This document shows positions 48,767 to 61,149 of a stretch of DNA of 64,000 nucleotides, piece by piece. Below the pieces are notes generated by a model, which made no database searches, was not told the origin of the DNA, and worked only from the letters and a program-made list of their open reading frames with translations. A program made the position numbers and the translations under genes. How positions within the stretch are numbered: position 1 is the stretch's first letter; each line of letters begins with the position of its first letter. Source of the stretch: Maratus speciosus (Eukaryota > Arthropoda > Arachnida > Araneae > Salticidae); NCBI GenBank assembly GCA_963932465.1, contig CAWVRF010001061.1:372001-436000 (forward strand), written 5' to 3'.

Positions 48767-49436
48767 ACCTTCCTTTTTGTCTTAAATTTCTGAACTTATG
48801 CGCCAGTATGTACTGTATTTGGAAACTTGATGGGGCATACTGCTGAAAAGATTCATTTTCATTTTTTGAAATTAGCAACCAAAATTTATTGAAATTCAAT
48901 TATTTTAACAGCAGAAAAAATAAAAGATATGATAATTTTTTTAATAAATCGAAAAAAAAAAAAAAAAGACTTGGAGCAGTTCTGTCTGATTGGGGATTTT
49001 GTACCCATTTTAGGCAATTTTGAAGCTTCAAGGGAAATTTTTGGGGACAAGTAATCTGTGGGGATATTTTTTTGTGGACTATCAAAATTTTTGTGTAAAA
49101 ACTTGGGGAATTGTTTTCTTTATTTCACGTAAAGTTTGCTCTTAATCATTTGGCGACACTAGATCTGTCCCTAACTCAATTTTGAATTCAGAAAATAAAT
49201 TAAAATACAAAAATCAATTATTATTTTCATGGTCGAGCTCGTCGTTTATAACATTACAGTTTACACGTTTCTTTGCACCATATTTCCCCAATTGTGTACA
49301 TCTTTAACGTTCTGACAACGGAAGTTTTATTTTTTTTTTCTTAGTAAGCGAAATTCTGAGTAATTAATGTTATAAAGCATAATTGCTTTTTTTCCTTAAA
49401 CTAAATGTCATTGTAAATATAATACGTTTTTTGTAC
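48767..49436. other. No gene seen
   Basis: AT-rich with a poly-A at 48952-48967 and repeated TTTTGGGG-A words like those in block B. Confidence 0.45.
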
Positions 49437-49439
49437 TTT

Positions 49440-50120
49440 AATCAAAATGAATAGTAACGGAAGTAGCTAAGATTTAAGATTTAGATATCTGGTAAACATA
49501 AATAAACATCTAAAGATTGATACTGGACGACTTTCTGCTTTTCGTTTTCGATACTGAATTACTAAAGATACAGAAACTATGATCAGTAGGTTGAGCAGAT
49601 GGAAGATTTTGCAATAACGAATTAATTATAAGAGATTAAATGTTTATTTTGTGTAAATGGGGAATTCTTTCAAAAAAAAAAAAAAAAGCTTGATTTTGAG
49701 AAAAATGTTGAGCATAAATGAATCAAATATTTTTTTTTTATAGTGGTAAATTGAAAATTGAAAATTTTCTTTTTTGAGTAGAAAAAAAGCTGGTGACTTA
49801 TCAAAAAAAAAAAAAATCTTTGGGGGAAAATTTCAGAAATTTTGGGGAAATTGTCTTTCGATAATTTGGCAACACTGCTTGGCAAATGCTATTCGAGAAA
49901 CAAAAATCAAGGTTATTAAAATTCTTTACAGCTCTCTTAAATTCTATTTGAAAGGAATTTCAATTACTATAGATGGGCTGTAAAAGGAAATATTTTGTTT
50001 GTTTCTGAAGCCTTAGCGCAGTCGGTGTTAGTAAGACAAAATAGCCATTTGATATCACTTGTCTATCTCTTTCTGTTTGGATCCTTTTTAAAAATTATAC
50101 ACAACTTTTGTCCTTCTGCC
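49440..50120 (+). repeat. Duplicated block B, copy 1
   Basis: Nearly identical to 53180-53860 (AATAGTAACGGAAGTAGCTA, GTTGAGCAGATGGAAGATTT, TGGCAACACTGCTTGGCAAA). No intact frame. Confidence 0.75.
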
Positions 50121-50279
50121 ATAGTTACACAATGATGTAAAACAAGTGGGTAAGTGTGATCATACATCGCACAAAGGGTTTCGTTTAATATTCCTTTCAA
50201 AACACTTTCTTTCAAAACGTCCAGTACATTTATCGACATGGAATACCTTCTAAATTTTGGCAAACACATCCTAAACTAC

Positions 50280-51800
50280 GTTAAGGTTTCACACATATTC
50301 GCCTTGTTATATTTCCTAATTTTGTTCGCCCCCTCCCCCCAAAATGCTACGATATATCACTTAACGGGTATCTGCCAAATTTAGAAAAGTGCCCCCCTTG
50401 CCCCCTTGGGGGGGGAGTGGGCAGATGGTCACTATGATTTTTGACGCGGCCTGATTTTAAAAATTTATGTTATGTTTTATAAGCCATGTTAAAGTTTCAA
50501 ACAGATCGTCCAGTTATATTTCTTAATTTTGTTCGCGCACCTCCCTCAACCGCCCCCCCCCTCCTCGAAATGCGACGCGTCCTTCTTCTTTATAATTTAT
50601 TATCGTGTGTTATAAAGTATCTTAAAGTTTAAAACAGATTGAATTGTTAGATTTCCTACTTTAAATGAAATCGCGGTCTGTTAATTCCACATTCCACCAC
50701 CAGGGAGCGCACTGTATTCTTAACAAAAGCATATCTGAACGAAACTCCTTTACACAACCCATTAGTAGATATGTTACTCGAGGGGGTGGCGGTCTTCAGC
50801 AAGAATTTAAGATAATTGTTGAAATTACTATTCGGAAATAGTGGTAATTTAACTTTTGACATATTTATATTTAATAAGTATAAGTAGCATGTATCTGAGG
50901 ACTCCATCAAAAAACGCACCTGAAACGGTATGAAACAAAAAAGAAATATTTTGCCCCTCCCCCTCTCCCCACCTTCCCGTAATTTCACGCGCCATTTTTT
51001 ATAAACTTTTTCTAATGTGTTATAAACTATCGTAAAATTTCAAACAGATCGCCTTGTTATATTTCCTAATTTTAACAAAAATGTTAGTTCCACATTCCAC
51101 CACCAGGGAGCGCACTCTATTCTTAACAAAACTGTATCGGAAGGAAACTCCGTTAAACAACCTAAGTAGATATGTTACTCGAGGTGGTGGCGGTCTTAAT
51201 AAGAAATTAAGATATTTGCTGAAATTACTATTAGGAAATAGTGGTAACTAAACTTTAGGCAATTTTATATTAAATAAGTAGCATATATCTCAGGACTCCC
51301 TCAAAAAGTCACCTAAAGCGGTCAGAAACGCTAATTTTTTAAATAGAAATCTAGCACCCCCTCCCCGGAATTTCGCGTGTCATTCTTTCTTACACTTTAT
51401 CTTATGTGTTATAAAATATCTTAAAGTTTCAAACAGATCGACTTGTTAGACTTCCTAATTTTAACAAAATCGCGTTATGTTACTTCCCCATTCCACCACC
51501 AGGGAATGCACTCTTAACAAAAGCATATCTGAACGAAACTCCTTTACGCAATCTTTCCGTAGATAGATGGGTCGGGATGGTGGCGGTCTTAAACAAGAAT
51601 TTAAAATATTTGCTGCGATAACAAACGCTAAGATTTTAAAAATAATTCAAGCTCCCCCCCCCCCTCCTCGAAATATCACACTCCATTTTTTTTACACTTT
51701 TTTCTATGTGTTATAAACTATCTTAAAGTTTCAAACAGACTGAGTAGCGGTCTTAACCAATAATTCAAAATATTTCCTGAAATTACTATTAGAAAATAGT
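50280..51800. repeat. Tandem array, about 405-bp unit, three copies plus partials
   Basis: ATTCCACCACCAGGGAGCGC recurs at 50690, 51092 and, slightly changed, 51500, with GGTGGCGGTCTT and TTTCAAACAGATCG at matching spacing. C-rich tracts (50328, 50392-50412, 50553, 51654) fall in each unit. The frames at 50656 and 51054 are repeat, not genes. Confidence 0.75.
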
Positions 51801-52430
51801 GGTATGAAGTAAACTTTCTGATGATGAATGAGTTATACGTATCTCATATCGCTGTTCAAAAAGCCCAGGCAAATTATTAGATTTCCTAATTTAAGTTAAT
51901 TCGTGGTTAAATAAGCGCGTCTCTTCATTTTAATCGATGCATTTGATAGGAATAAACCGATTAATTAAATAATAATTAATATTTCAGCTTGTAATTAAGA
52001 TAGGACTTAGATATGGGTATCAATGAAATCAGCGAGAAATTTGACATCGGGATGCCAAGAAATTTAATCAAAAAAATTAATATTTAAAAAGTTAAAATTT
52101 CGTATTAAAATATGCTATTATGGAAAACCGCAGCGTCGTCATGTTTACCTGCTTTCCCGCCGAATTGAAATCTTTTTATTTCCTTGTCTTTCCAATTAAA
52201 GAAATTAAACTTTTATCGATCGATTTTTAGTGGATATTTTAACTTATACACATCGCAGAAATGTGAACTTTATACCAAATGAAAGTAGATTTTTTTCTGC
52301 GTCTGTCTATTCCATTTACAAATTTCTCGACCAGTATTTTCTGATATACGATTTCGCTTTAAAATCTCCACTTCATTTTTCGGCTTAATTTCCTCCGTGG
52401 TAACCGTGAATTCGGCTGATTTTACTGGCA
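51801..52430. other. No feature seen
   Basis: AT-rich sequence without recognised structure. Confidence 0.45.
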
Positions 52431-52559
52431 ACCCTTAGGAGAAACACGGATGATTTCGAGAAAGTCCGTTTGAATTTGCGTTAAAAAGGTGGATTGGTTA
52501 ACTTTAGAAGTTAATTAGCCCGTAATTCGGTTAATTACCAACTTTTTCACAATTTTATG

Positions 52560-52722
52560 ATTTGTTGTTTGATGTGAGGTGTTCAGCTATAAGTACCCAA
52601 AATTTCAAGTCTCTAACATGTATAGTTTCTGAGAACGGGCTCTGTGACGGACAGACGGACAGACAGACAGACAGACAGAGGAGCGAGACGAATAGGGTTT
52701 CGTGAGATGAACGAAACCCTAA
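52560..52722 (+). repeat. (GACA)n and terminal-hairpin repeat end
   Basis: (GACA)-type microsatellite at 52647-52678 followed by the perfect 11-bp hairpin TAGGGTTTCGT-GAGATGA-ACGAAACCCTA (52693-52721). Same architecture as the element ends at 7637 and 55497 but unrelated sequence. The left limit is unknown. Confidence 0.6.
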
Positions 52723-52730
52723 AAAAGTAA

Positions 52731-53160
52731 GAATTGTGGACTTTTGTATTTTTCTTGCCAGTCCTTGGGTATAAATAACAGATTTGCTATTTAAAATATT
52801 TTTTGAGGACATAAAAATCACAAAACGACATCATGGGAGAATATTCAGGACTAATAGTTATTTCTGTGCCAGAAGAGATTTTTAAATGAGAATGTCTTCA
52901 AACAATTTTAAAATGTTATTAATAATTTTATGCTGTGTACTTTCGGTATCGCGTTTCTGAAAAAAAGAACCGAAACTCTAATACTTTTATGAGGTATTAT
53001 TTCAACATCTATGTGTCTGACTACGTGCAAAGAAACTTTTTTTTTTTTTTTTTAAAGCTGTTTAATGATAGTTTATACTTATTTTTAGGAAGATTGCGAT
53101 TCGAAATCACGAAGAAAAGCAAAAAATAGTCAATACATTGATTACTTTTTGGCAAATTGG
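52731..53160 (+). repeat. Duplicated block A, uninterrupted copy
   Basis: Matches 53880-54120 plus 55498-55700, i.e. the second copy with its insertion removed. The junction equivalent is at about 52966. Confidence 0.85.
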
Positions 53161-53179
53161 AGAATTTGTGGTTCATCAA

Positions 53180-53860
53180 AACGAATAGTAACGGAAGTAG
53201 CTAAGATTTAAGATTTAGATATCTGGTAAACATAAATAAACATCTGAAGACTGGTAGTGGTCGACTTTCTGCTTTTCATTTTCGATGCTGAATTACTAAA
53301 GATTCAGAAACTATGATCAGTAGGTTGAGCAGATGGAAGATTTTACAATAACGAATCAATTATAAGAGTTTAAATGTTTATTTTTTGTAAATGGGGATTT
53401 CTTTAAAAAAAAAAAGCTTGATTTGGAGAAAAATGTTGAGCATAAATTAGTTAAATATTTTTATAGTAGTAAATTGAAAATTGAAAATTTTCTTTTTTGA
53501 GTAGAAAAAAAGCTGGGGATTTAAAAAAAAAAAAATCTTTTGGGGAAAATTTCAGAAATTTTGGGGAAATTGACTTTCGACAATCTGGCAACACTGCTTG
53601 GCAAATGCTATTTGAGAAACAAAAATCAAGCTTACTAAAATGCTTTACAGCTCTCTTAAATTCTGTTTGAAAGGAATTTCAATTACTATTGATGGGCTGT
53701 AAAACGAAATATTTTGTTTGCTTCTGAAGCCTTAGCACAGTCGATGTTCGTAACACAAAATAGCCATTTGATATCACTTGTCTATCTCTTTCTGTCTGGA
53801 TCCCTTTTTCAAAATTATACTGGAAAACACAACTTTTGTCCTTCGGCCATAGTTATAAAA
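53180..53860 (+). repeat. Duplicated block B, copy 2
   Basis: See 49440-50120. Here it lies between the two A blocks. Confidence 0.75.
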
Positions 53861-53879
53861 TGATGTAAAAAAAAGTAAG

Positions 53880-55900
53880 AGTTGTGGACTTTTGTATTTT
53901 TCTTGCCAGTGCTTGGGTATAAATAACAGATTCAGATTTGCTATTTAAAATATTTTTTGAGGACATAAAAATCACAAAACTCCAGCATTGGAGAATATTC
54001 AGGATTAATAGTTATTTCTGTGCCAGAAGAAATTTTTAAATGAGAATGTCTTGAAATAATTTTAAAATGTTATTAATAATTTTATACTGTGTACTTTCGG
54101 TATCGCTTTTATGAAAAAAACTAGTTGGATGTGCCAATCCCAAAACTTTCTTCTGTCTTATACATCTTAGTATTTCAAAACCTAGTTACACATGTTAATA
54201 CTTCAATATTATTAGTTCAATACTATACCAACTTTGATTTTCATCTTAAATTTCTGCTCAAGTCAATTAAACGGACTAAAAACGAGTTAATCTATATCAT
54301 GATATTTGTTAAAATTATAAATTTTTCCTTATTCTGTCGTTATCAGCTGTTTGCGAATAGCCGGCATACCAGGAAGCGAGTTCCGCCGCTACATGACCCG
54401 CCGATGCACAATAGAACTACGAAAAATCAAGAAAAGTATACAAAAATCGCTAGCACGGAGCCCCTTTACCGCGCAATACTTCCAAATTCAAGGAGAACCT
54501 GTTGGCCAAAGCCAAAAACAAGCACAAACATTTTGGTTCAATTGTATGCATAATTTTATACGCTGTTCGATCGTACAATAATGAAAATGGCACAGAGATC
54601 GGAATTATAGCGCCCCCTTCTTTCGGAATTTTTTCAAGTTCAGGGAGGACCTTCGTGACATGACCAAAAATAAACACATAAAATTTGGTTCAATTCTATG
54701 CATAACTTCTTACACTTTTCGATTGTGCAATATTCAAAATCGCACAAAAATCGCTATTACAGCGCCCCCTACCGGCAAATTTTTTCCAAATTCAGGGAGG
54801 ACCTGCTTGCCATAGCCAAAAACTTAAAATAAAAATTTGGTTTAATTCTATGCATAACTTCATACACTTTTGGACGGTACAATATTCAAAATCGCACAAA
54901 AATCGCTATAACAGCGCCCCCTACCTTCGAATTTTTTCCAAATTCAGGGAGGACCTGCTTGCCATAGTCAAAAACTTAAAATAAAAATTTGGTTCAATTC
55001 TATGCATAACTTCATACACTTTTCGATGGTACAATATTCAAAATCGCACAAAAACACATTTACAGCGCCCCGTACCGGCGAATTTTTTCCAAATTCAGGG
55101 AGGACCTGCTTGTCATATCCAAAAACTTAAAATATAAATTTGGTTCAATTCTATGCATAACTCCATACACTTTTGGATGGTACAATATTCAAAATCGCAC
55201 AAAAGTTGTTATATCAGCGCCCCCTACCGGCGAATTTTTTCCAAATTCCGGGAGAACCTGCTTGCCATAGCCAAAAACTTATAATAAAATTTTGGTTTAA
55301 TTCTATACATAACTTCATACACTTTTGGATGGTACAATGGCGACAGACAGACGGACACACAGACAGACAGATATTTTCTATAAACATGTTTTTTGGAATC
55401 TCTGACCCCTAAAACATGCAAATCCGTCGGAAACCGGAAGTCGAAAAAAATTTCGATTACAATACTTTCTTCTATTGAAGATAGAAGAAAGTAAAAAAGA
55501 GCCCGAACCCTAATACTTTTATGAGGTATTACTTCAACATCTTTAATGTATCTGACTACGTGTGAAGTAACTTTAAAGAAAAAAAAAGTTGTTTAATGAT
55601 AGTTTATGCTCATTTTTAGGAAGATTGATATTCGAAATTACGAAAAAAAGCAAAAAATAGTCAATACATTGATTACTTTTTGGCAAATTGAAGAATTTGT
55701 GGTAACATTTAGTGAAATTTATCCCAATGCGGAAAACGCTCTGCAGGAAATTCTACCGTATATATACGCATTTTCTGTCGACACGTAATTTGTATGACAA
55801 TCGTGAAGGCAAAAAACTAAAGTCTAAGAGATATTATAAATTTTTCATAGGTTATGGCATATCGCATCTGTTTACATGCGAATTTTTAAAAAATTCATAG
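53880..55900 (+). repeat. Duplicated block A, second copy, interrupted
   Basis: Left part 53880-54120, insertion 54121-55497, right part 55498 onward. Past 55700 it continues beyond the first copy with a frame (to 55788) reading ...FSEIYPNAENALQEILPYIY, which I could not assign. Confidence 0.75.
54121..55497 (+). mobile_element. Hairpin-tailed minisatellite element, copy 2, about 1377 bp
   Basis: Same ends and internal order as 6101-7637. Starts CTAGTTGGATGTGCC; array 54407-55336 with monomer spacing 152, 152, 151; (GACA)-type tract 55340-55371; conserved tail; perfect hairpin TACTTTCTTCTAT-TGAAG-ATAGAAGAAAGTA at 55463-55493. The uninterrupted block A gives its empty site, so the limits are good to a few A residues. 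There is no TIR and no visible target duplication beyond the A run. Confidence 0.85.
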
Positions 55901-56700
55901 TTGTCATTCCACGAAAATAGCTATAAAACAAAAAGGTATTTATTCTGAAATTAAATATTTAATTCATTTATTTCAGAAGAGTGTCAATAACCTGCTGTTG
56001 GAATTTCATAGTGATATTTCAATAGCTTTTTGAGAAATCATGTTTTGTGTATGGAATTTTCACTGGAAATTATGTTTTACTAAAATTATTTACAGTTATA
56101 TGTATCTGAAATTTACTGCATTTATAAATCATTGTCTTTTCTTTAGTTCTCACCCTTCTTTTATTCCTAAAAGGCAGTTTTTGTATATGAAGTGAAAAAC
56201 AACAACAATTAAAAAAAAGTTTCGCACTGAAACGTTTGGCATTTACTGTTTCATTCACGGCTGCCTAGTAGTTTTTATAGCATTATAACATAGGTTTAAT
56301 TTAAAGCACAGTAATAATAAACACAGATTTGAAAATATAAATAATTGGACTTTCATAAAATGTAATAAACAGAAAATGGAAATTTAAGTAAAAAATCTCA
56401 TTTTAAACGTAGTCGGATAATTTAAGAAAGGATGATTCATATCTGGATAATCAAAAATCACCTCAGGCAAACTAAATATTATAGGCGATAAATATACCTT
56501 TAATGTCTGCAATTCAATTGGTGAAATACTAGAGGACTCTTTCTAATATTGTCCTTGTAAAGGAGTGTTTACATCATGAATTTTAGCAAGTGATTGCTGA
56601 AACTGTATTCTCTGTTTATTTCATAATTCATAATAATAGAAAAAATTAATTATTTGTCTGCGTTAATAAGGTGTTAGAAATTTAGTGCTCCATTGACCCA
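55901..56700. other. No gene seen
   Basis: AT-rich intron. Short frames only. Confidence 0.5.
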
Positions 56701-57984
56701 AGTAGGGGAGAGGGGGGCACCTTTGAACATTTTTCTTTAAATCCACATATTTCTTGCTTGAATTATATTTATTGAATTTTAAATATTTCGTGAGAGAAAG
56801 AATGTAATTCTGCATCATATGAAATGAAAATCTACAGTTTTGCAGATAAATTAAATATGTGGTGAAGCTTTAAAAAGCTGAAAGTTTTCTGCTCAAACCT
56901 GCCCCATGTAGGGGTACCTTTGAACAAGCTAGGGGCACCTTTGAACAAATAATCAAAATATGAAAATATTGATAGTTTTTATTAAAAACTGCATATCTTT
57001 CCAAAATATAAAGTAATAAGAATAAAATTACACAATTACATTTAACTGAAATTACTATTTTTTTTTTTATTATTTAACCCAATTTGTATCCATCAAAGTA
57101 CATTGTTGAGGCAGAACGGAGGATCTCTCCAATTATGTTTAATTGTGGCAACTATTTTATATAATATCCTTAAAATCCACGATATCTGATGCATCTGGAA
57201 AATATATCATATTTTCTTTTTTACGAAGAAACCTGACATTAAGCCATTTAATCTGGCCAACGTAATGAAGAGTTCTTTTTACATGAAATTGAACTAAAAT
57301 GAAATAATTTACATTCAAACTGTTATAAAAAATGGATAAAAACCTGTTTTAAAAAATCCAGAAATAATGTTTACCATTGTAAATGAAACAGTATAGTGTT
57401 TGTTAGACAAATCTGCTAAATCAGGAATTATTGTTATGTATCCTGAATTTGCATGTAGTTGAAGCCCTTCATCAGTATAACTTTCATAGTAAGTATAATA
57501 ACACTTAATTAATCTCTTAATTTTCATATTTAAACAAATTTTCAACAATAATAATATTAAGGTACATCCATAACTCTTTACTTCATAGTTTTAATTGTTC
57601 AATGGTGCCCCATCACATGGAATTTATCATTACAACTATTTACCCAATTAGGTTTGAGAATTTTAATAAAACAAGCCTTATAAGTTAAAGCTAACATCTT
57701 TATTTAGGTACTAAATAGTAAATTATAATTTTAGGGATACAAGAATATAAACAAAAAGCTTACAACTTTATTTTGTTAAGTTTACATTCATGAAAGCAAA
57801 ATATGCATATCCAGCTTAGGCAGTAGTGTGCATGCAAAATAGTAAAGTTTTGTATTCTTGTTGCTTTGAAGCAGTAGTACTGTGCTGCCATATATATTTC
57901 AAATGTATAATTTATCTAAAGGAAAATATTTAAAGTGTTCAAAGGTGCCCCCAGTTCAAAGGTACCCCCCCCCTCTCCCCTACT
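56701..57984. mobile_element. TIR element tipped AGTAGGGGAGAGGGG, about 1.28 kb
   Basis: Left AGTAGGGGAGAGGGGGGCAC then CTTTGAAC; right inverted AGTAGGGGAGAGGGGGGGGG then TACCTTTGAAC. GGGGCACCTTTGAAC-type words are repeated just inside both ends (about 56913-56946, 57937-57970). No transposase, no clear duplication. Confidence 0.72.
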
Positions 57985-58338
57985 AGTAAAATGTATAACA
58001 ATAAACTAAAAAAATATTAAAGCATAAACTCGCTACGGTTATCCATTGCAGACAAATGATAATCAATCAGGACCGTCTATTTAAAGTGAAATCCGACACG
58101 TTTTGAACATCTAGGCTTGAATCGAGTTTTTGAAATCGATACCTTTAACTAGTATCTAACCATTAGAGAGCTAACTGATTACCTTTGTGCTTCAAAACAG
58201 CATATTGAGAGTAAATAGAATATTGGTTTTGATTGGCTGAGTCTGTTAAATAGCTTAATTTTGAGACTTAAAAGTTATTTTCATGGTTGAATCATGAAAA
58301 ATTTTTAAACTTTTATGGCCTGACGATACTTTTAAGTA

Positions 58339-59531
58339 CAGTCATTCAGGGTAACTTTGAACCATTGGGTGTAACTTTGCACCACCGCCTAAATTTCAAT
58401 ATTTTTGACTCCAAAAGACTAAATAAACTCCTGATCAGTGCTCTGTTGGCAAGGTTCTAAACTGGGATTTCTACTCTTTATTTTAGATACTAAATTAGCA
58501 ACATTATGCGCAATTAATTGCATCAGCTAACTATTTTTGTGAAGTATTGTTTTCAAGTTAATTTTATATGCTGTTTTGAAGTTGTTGTAATCCAATTAAA
58601 TTTTCACAGTAAGTAACAATATATTCATTTATCAGACATATTATTATCTAAATGTTTTAAATGTGTCAATATTTTGTGATTATTTATTTATTAATAGTTA
58701 ATAAAATGTAAAATAAGAAGGCACTAACATTTTACCACATTTTTAGGGTAACTTTGAGTCAGCTCAAAGTTATACTGATGTTTATAATTTACTGGTTATA
58801 GGTGCTACTGTCAAAAATTTCCCATATTTGCACGTATATTTTATATAAATGCCGAAAGTGTGCATTAGATATAACATGTAAATATTTTCACAAATATGTG
58901 TAAAATACACAAAACTCATTTAGAGGCGTGATTCGGGGCGGAGCTACTCAAATTTGACATTTCATATGTTCGATGTTTTTTATTCTTATTTGAATAATAC
59001 TAGTACTAGTATGTATTACTGTAACTATGGATATAGTATTGAGTTAAAACATTGAAAATTGTTTTGCACTGCATTTTTATGTTTTATATGAACAATAAAC
59101 AGTTTTTTTTGTTTCTAAATATTCATGGTTCTCTTCTTCCACTTTTCGTATGCATAATATTTGTTGAAATATCGTAAATTATACGAATCTTGTGATGTTG
59201 GGAAATGTAAATTCGGAGTCTTTACATATCTGAAAACATTTTTTGAGGTTCAAAGTTGTCCTAACTATAATACTTTTTTTATAATGAATTATTTTAAATA
59301 ATATTTATCATATGGTGCAAAGTTACCCTAAATGGCTGGGTAACTTTGAACCAGGTTAAAAATTCATTTTTTATTGTTTTTATCATTATTATTCTTTAAT
59401 TTTTTATAATCATACAATAATTTAGGATCATTTCTTCTCTTTTATGCTCCTAGTTGCAACAATATTCTTAAAATAAGAGTGTGGCATGTGAAAATAGAGA
59501 AAACGCGAATCAAAGTTACCCTGAATGACTG
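58339..59531. mobile_element. TIR element tipped CAGTCATTCAGGGTAACTTTGA, TA duplication
   Basis: The two ends match inverted over 22 bp and are flanked by TA (58337-58338, 59532-59533), consistent with Tc1/mariner-type integration. GGGTAACTTTGA words are repeated inside (58745, 59312-59355). No transposase frame. Confidence 0.82.
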
Positions 59532-59533
59532 TA

Positions 59534-60277
59534 CCATTAAAGAAAATTCAATGTAAAACTTATTTAATTCGTCTACTAATAAACGTAGATTGCACTTTTC
59601 ATACAAAATAATTTGCTCAATCCTGTTTAGAAAGCACAGTGAAACAGTCGAAGATAAATATTTTTTAATGTGGTTATTTTCTCAATCATTTACCTAAGTT
59701 GTAGCTTTTATCTTAGTAAAAAATGTTATACGAAAATTTGCAACCACAAATCACTTCTCTGTTACAGAGAGGATCACGGTGCATTTATTTTCACTGTTCT
59801 TATAAGAATTGTGAGATTTTCCTAACGGTATTATTGTTTGTTAATTAATTAATCTAATTATTCTTGTAAATATTTTGCAAAAGAGCTCTAACTACCGGTT
59901 TATTAAATAAATTTCAATTAAAAAAACATCTGAAAACAAATTATTATTATCTGGATATCTTAGATATTAAAGTAAATAATTATTCAGGTGAATCAGTTTT
60001 TTTATTCAAAATTCAAGGATATAAAGGGTTAAACTTAAGAAGAGCAATATTTTAGTTTTCTAATTACTTTACACCATAGAATAGTCCAACTTTGAATTAG
60101 AATTTTTAACAGTGTATGGTCCTAACTAATCATTAATATCTTGTGCATATTCCAATTACGACTAAGACACAGGAAATCCTATAATTGTTTCCTTATTTTC
60201 TTTACTTAATGTTTAATATATATTTTTAATAATTTGTACTTTATTATCATTTAGAAGTTTTATTCTTTTTCCCCTAG
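59534..60277. other. No feature before the HEITH exon
   Basis: AT-rich intron. Confidence 0.5.
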
Positions 60278-60345
60278 ATATTTGAATTTTGCTTCCATGG
60301 GCGCGACTATTGGACATGAGATAACACATGCTTTTGACGACACAG
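60278..60345 (+). CDS. M13 metallopeptidase, zinc-binding HEITH exon
   Basis: This 68-bp exon has acceptor tttttcccctag and donor GTAACC, and reads as 1 base + 22 codons + 1 base. Its translation YLNFASMGATIGHEITHAFD, then DT, is the M13 zinc-site signature: HExxH supplies two histidine ligands and the general-base Glu, followed by the characteristic AFDD. The third zinc ligand (ExxxD, usually in GENIAD) lies on a later exon not found before the window end. Family members usually have DDQG where this one has DDTG. Phase matches the exon at 35449. The frame stays open past the donor into intron sequence, but that tail loses similarity to M13, so the donor after ACAG is preferred. Catalytic residues visible here are intact, so the gene may be functional. 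Confidence 0.9.
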
Positions 60346-61149
60346 GTAACCTGTTTAGATTTTCTTTCATTATATTAATTTTATCTTTTAGACATCAACC
60401 TATTGAAATCAGTTCGTTTATATATCTATCTGTTTATAATGGAAAACATGTAATCACGATAACGTCAGAAATATTGAATCAATTTGAACTAAAAAAAGAC
60501 AGTGTATTGATCTCGTAAATATCTTGGATGAACTCGTTAATCAAGGGGATTCGGTAATTCATTCGAAAATGGCTGTCCTTTGAAAATCCAAATTATTAAC
60601 TTTTGTTAAAATTCTTTAATTTAATATGAAGTGCTTAGAAGTTGTGCACTTTGTTAAGTGAGATAAGTAAAAAATTTCGATTGCATTCAATGAAAGATTT
60701 TATTCGAATCTCAACTGAGCGTCAGAAATATATTTTAACTTATAGTCGATTCTTAAACTGTGATTTCAACACATTTCTAACACTTTTGATGTAATTACCC
60801 CATATAAATTCCATAGCATAAATTGAAAAATTTCCTGTAAATTACTTTTATCCCAAAAAGCAAAAATTTAGAATTATTAAGACCAATTTGTTTAATTTGT
60901 AATACATCTTAGATGTGTACTTAAAAAGATCAACCTTTTTTTTTCACTATACCGGAAAGACTTTATATATTAGTATTTATATAGACTTTTGTCCTACTTC
61001 AGTACGCTAAAGAAGACTACGTGTTTATTACATCTTGAATATTTTTATCTCAACGTGAGATCATGCCAACTGGGAGTTAGAATTTAAGTCATTTTGATGA
61101 TTTGGAGAAACAAGAACAAATTTGTGAATTTTTGAACTACCATAAAGTA
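60346..61149. other. Start of the following M13 intron, no feature
   Basis: AT-rich. I looked for the next M13 segment (aspartate/WW region, then GENIAD) on the + strand and did not find it here or up to the window end. Confidence 0.5.

Larger units (their letters stand above)
35501..60277 (+). other. M13 gene intron (phase 2), about 24.8 kb
   Basis: This interval is bounded by a GTAAGTAT donor and a CCCCTAG acceptor. Much of its length is recognisable mobile DNA: at least six Helitron pieces, two piggyBac-like MITEs, several TIR elements, two minisatellites and a segmental duplication. An additional unrecognised exon cannot be excluded, but none is needed, because the flanking exons join in frame and keep M13 spacing. 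Confidence 0.75.

Noticed and set aside
50656..51251. ORFs of 110 and 65 codons
   Set aside because: They lie in the 405-bp tandem units on opposite strands and are not preserved between units.
53880..55900. Terminal inverted repeats for the hairpin-tailed element (ACTTTCTTC near 54144 and near the end)
   Set aside because: The 9-bp match is internal on the left, not at the tip, so it does not define a TIR pair.
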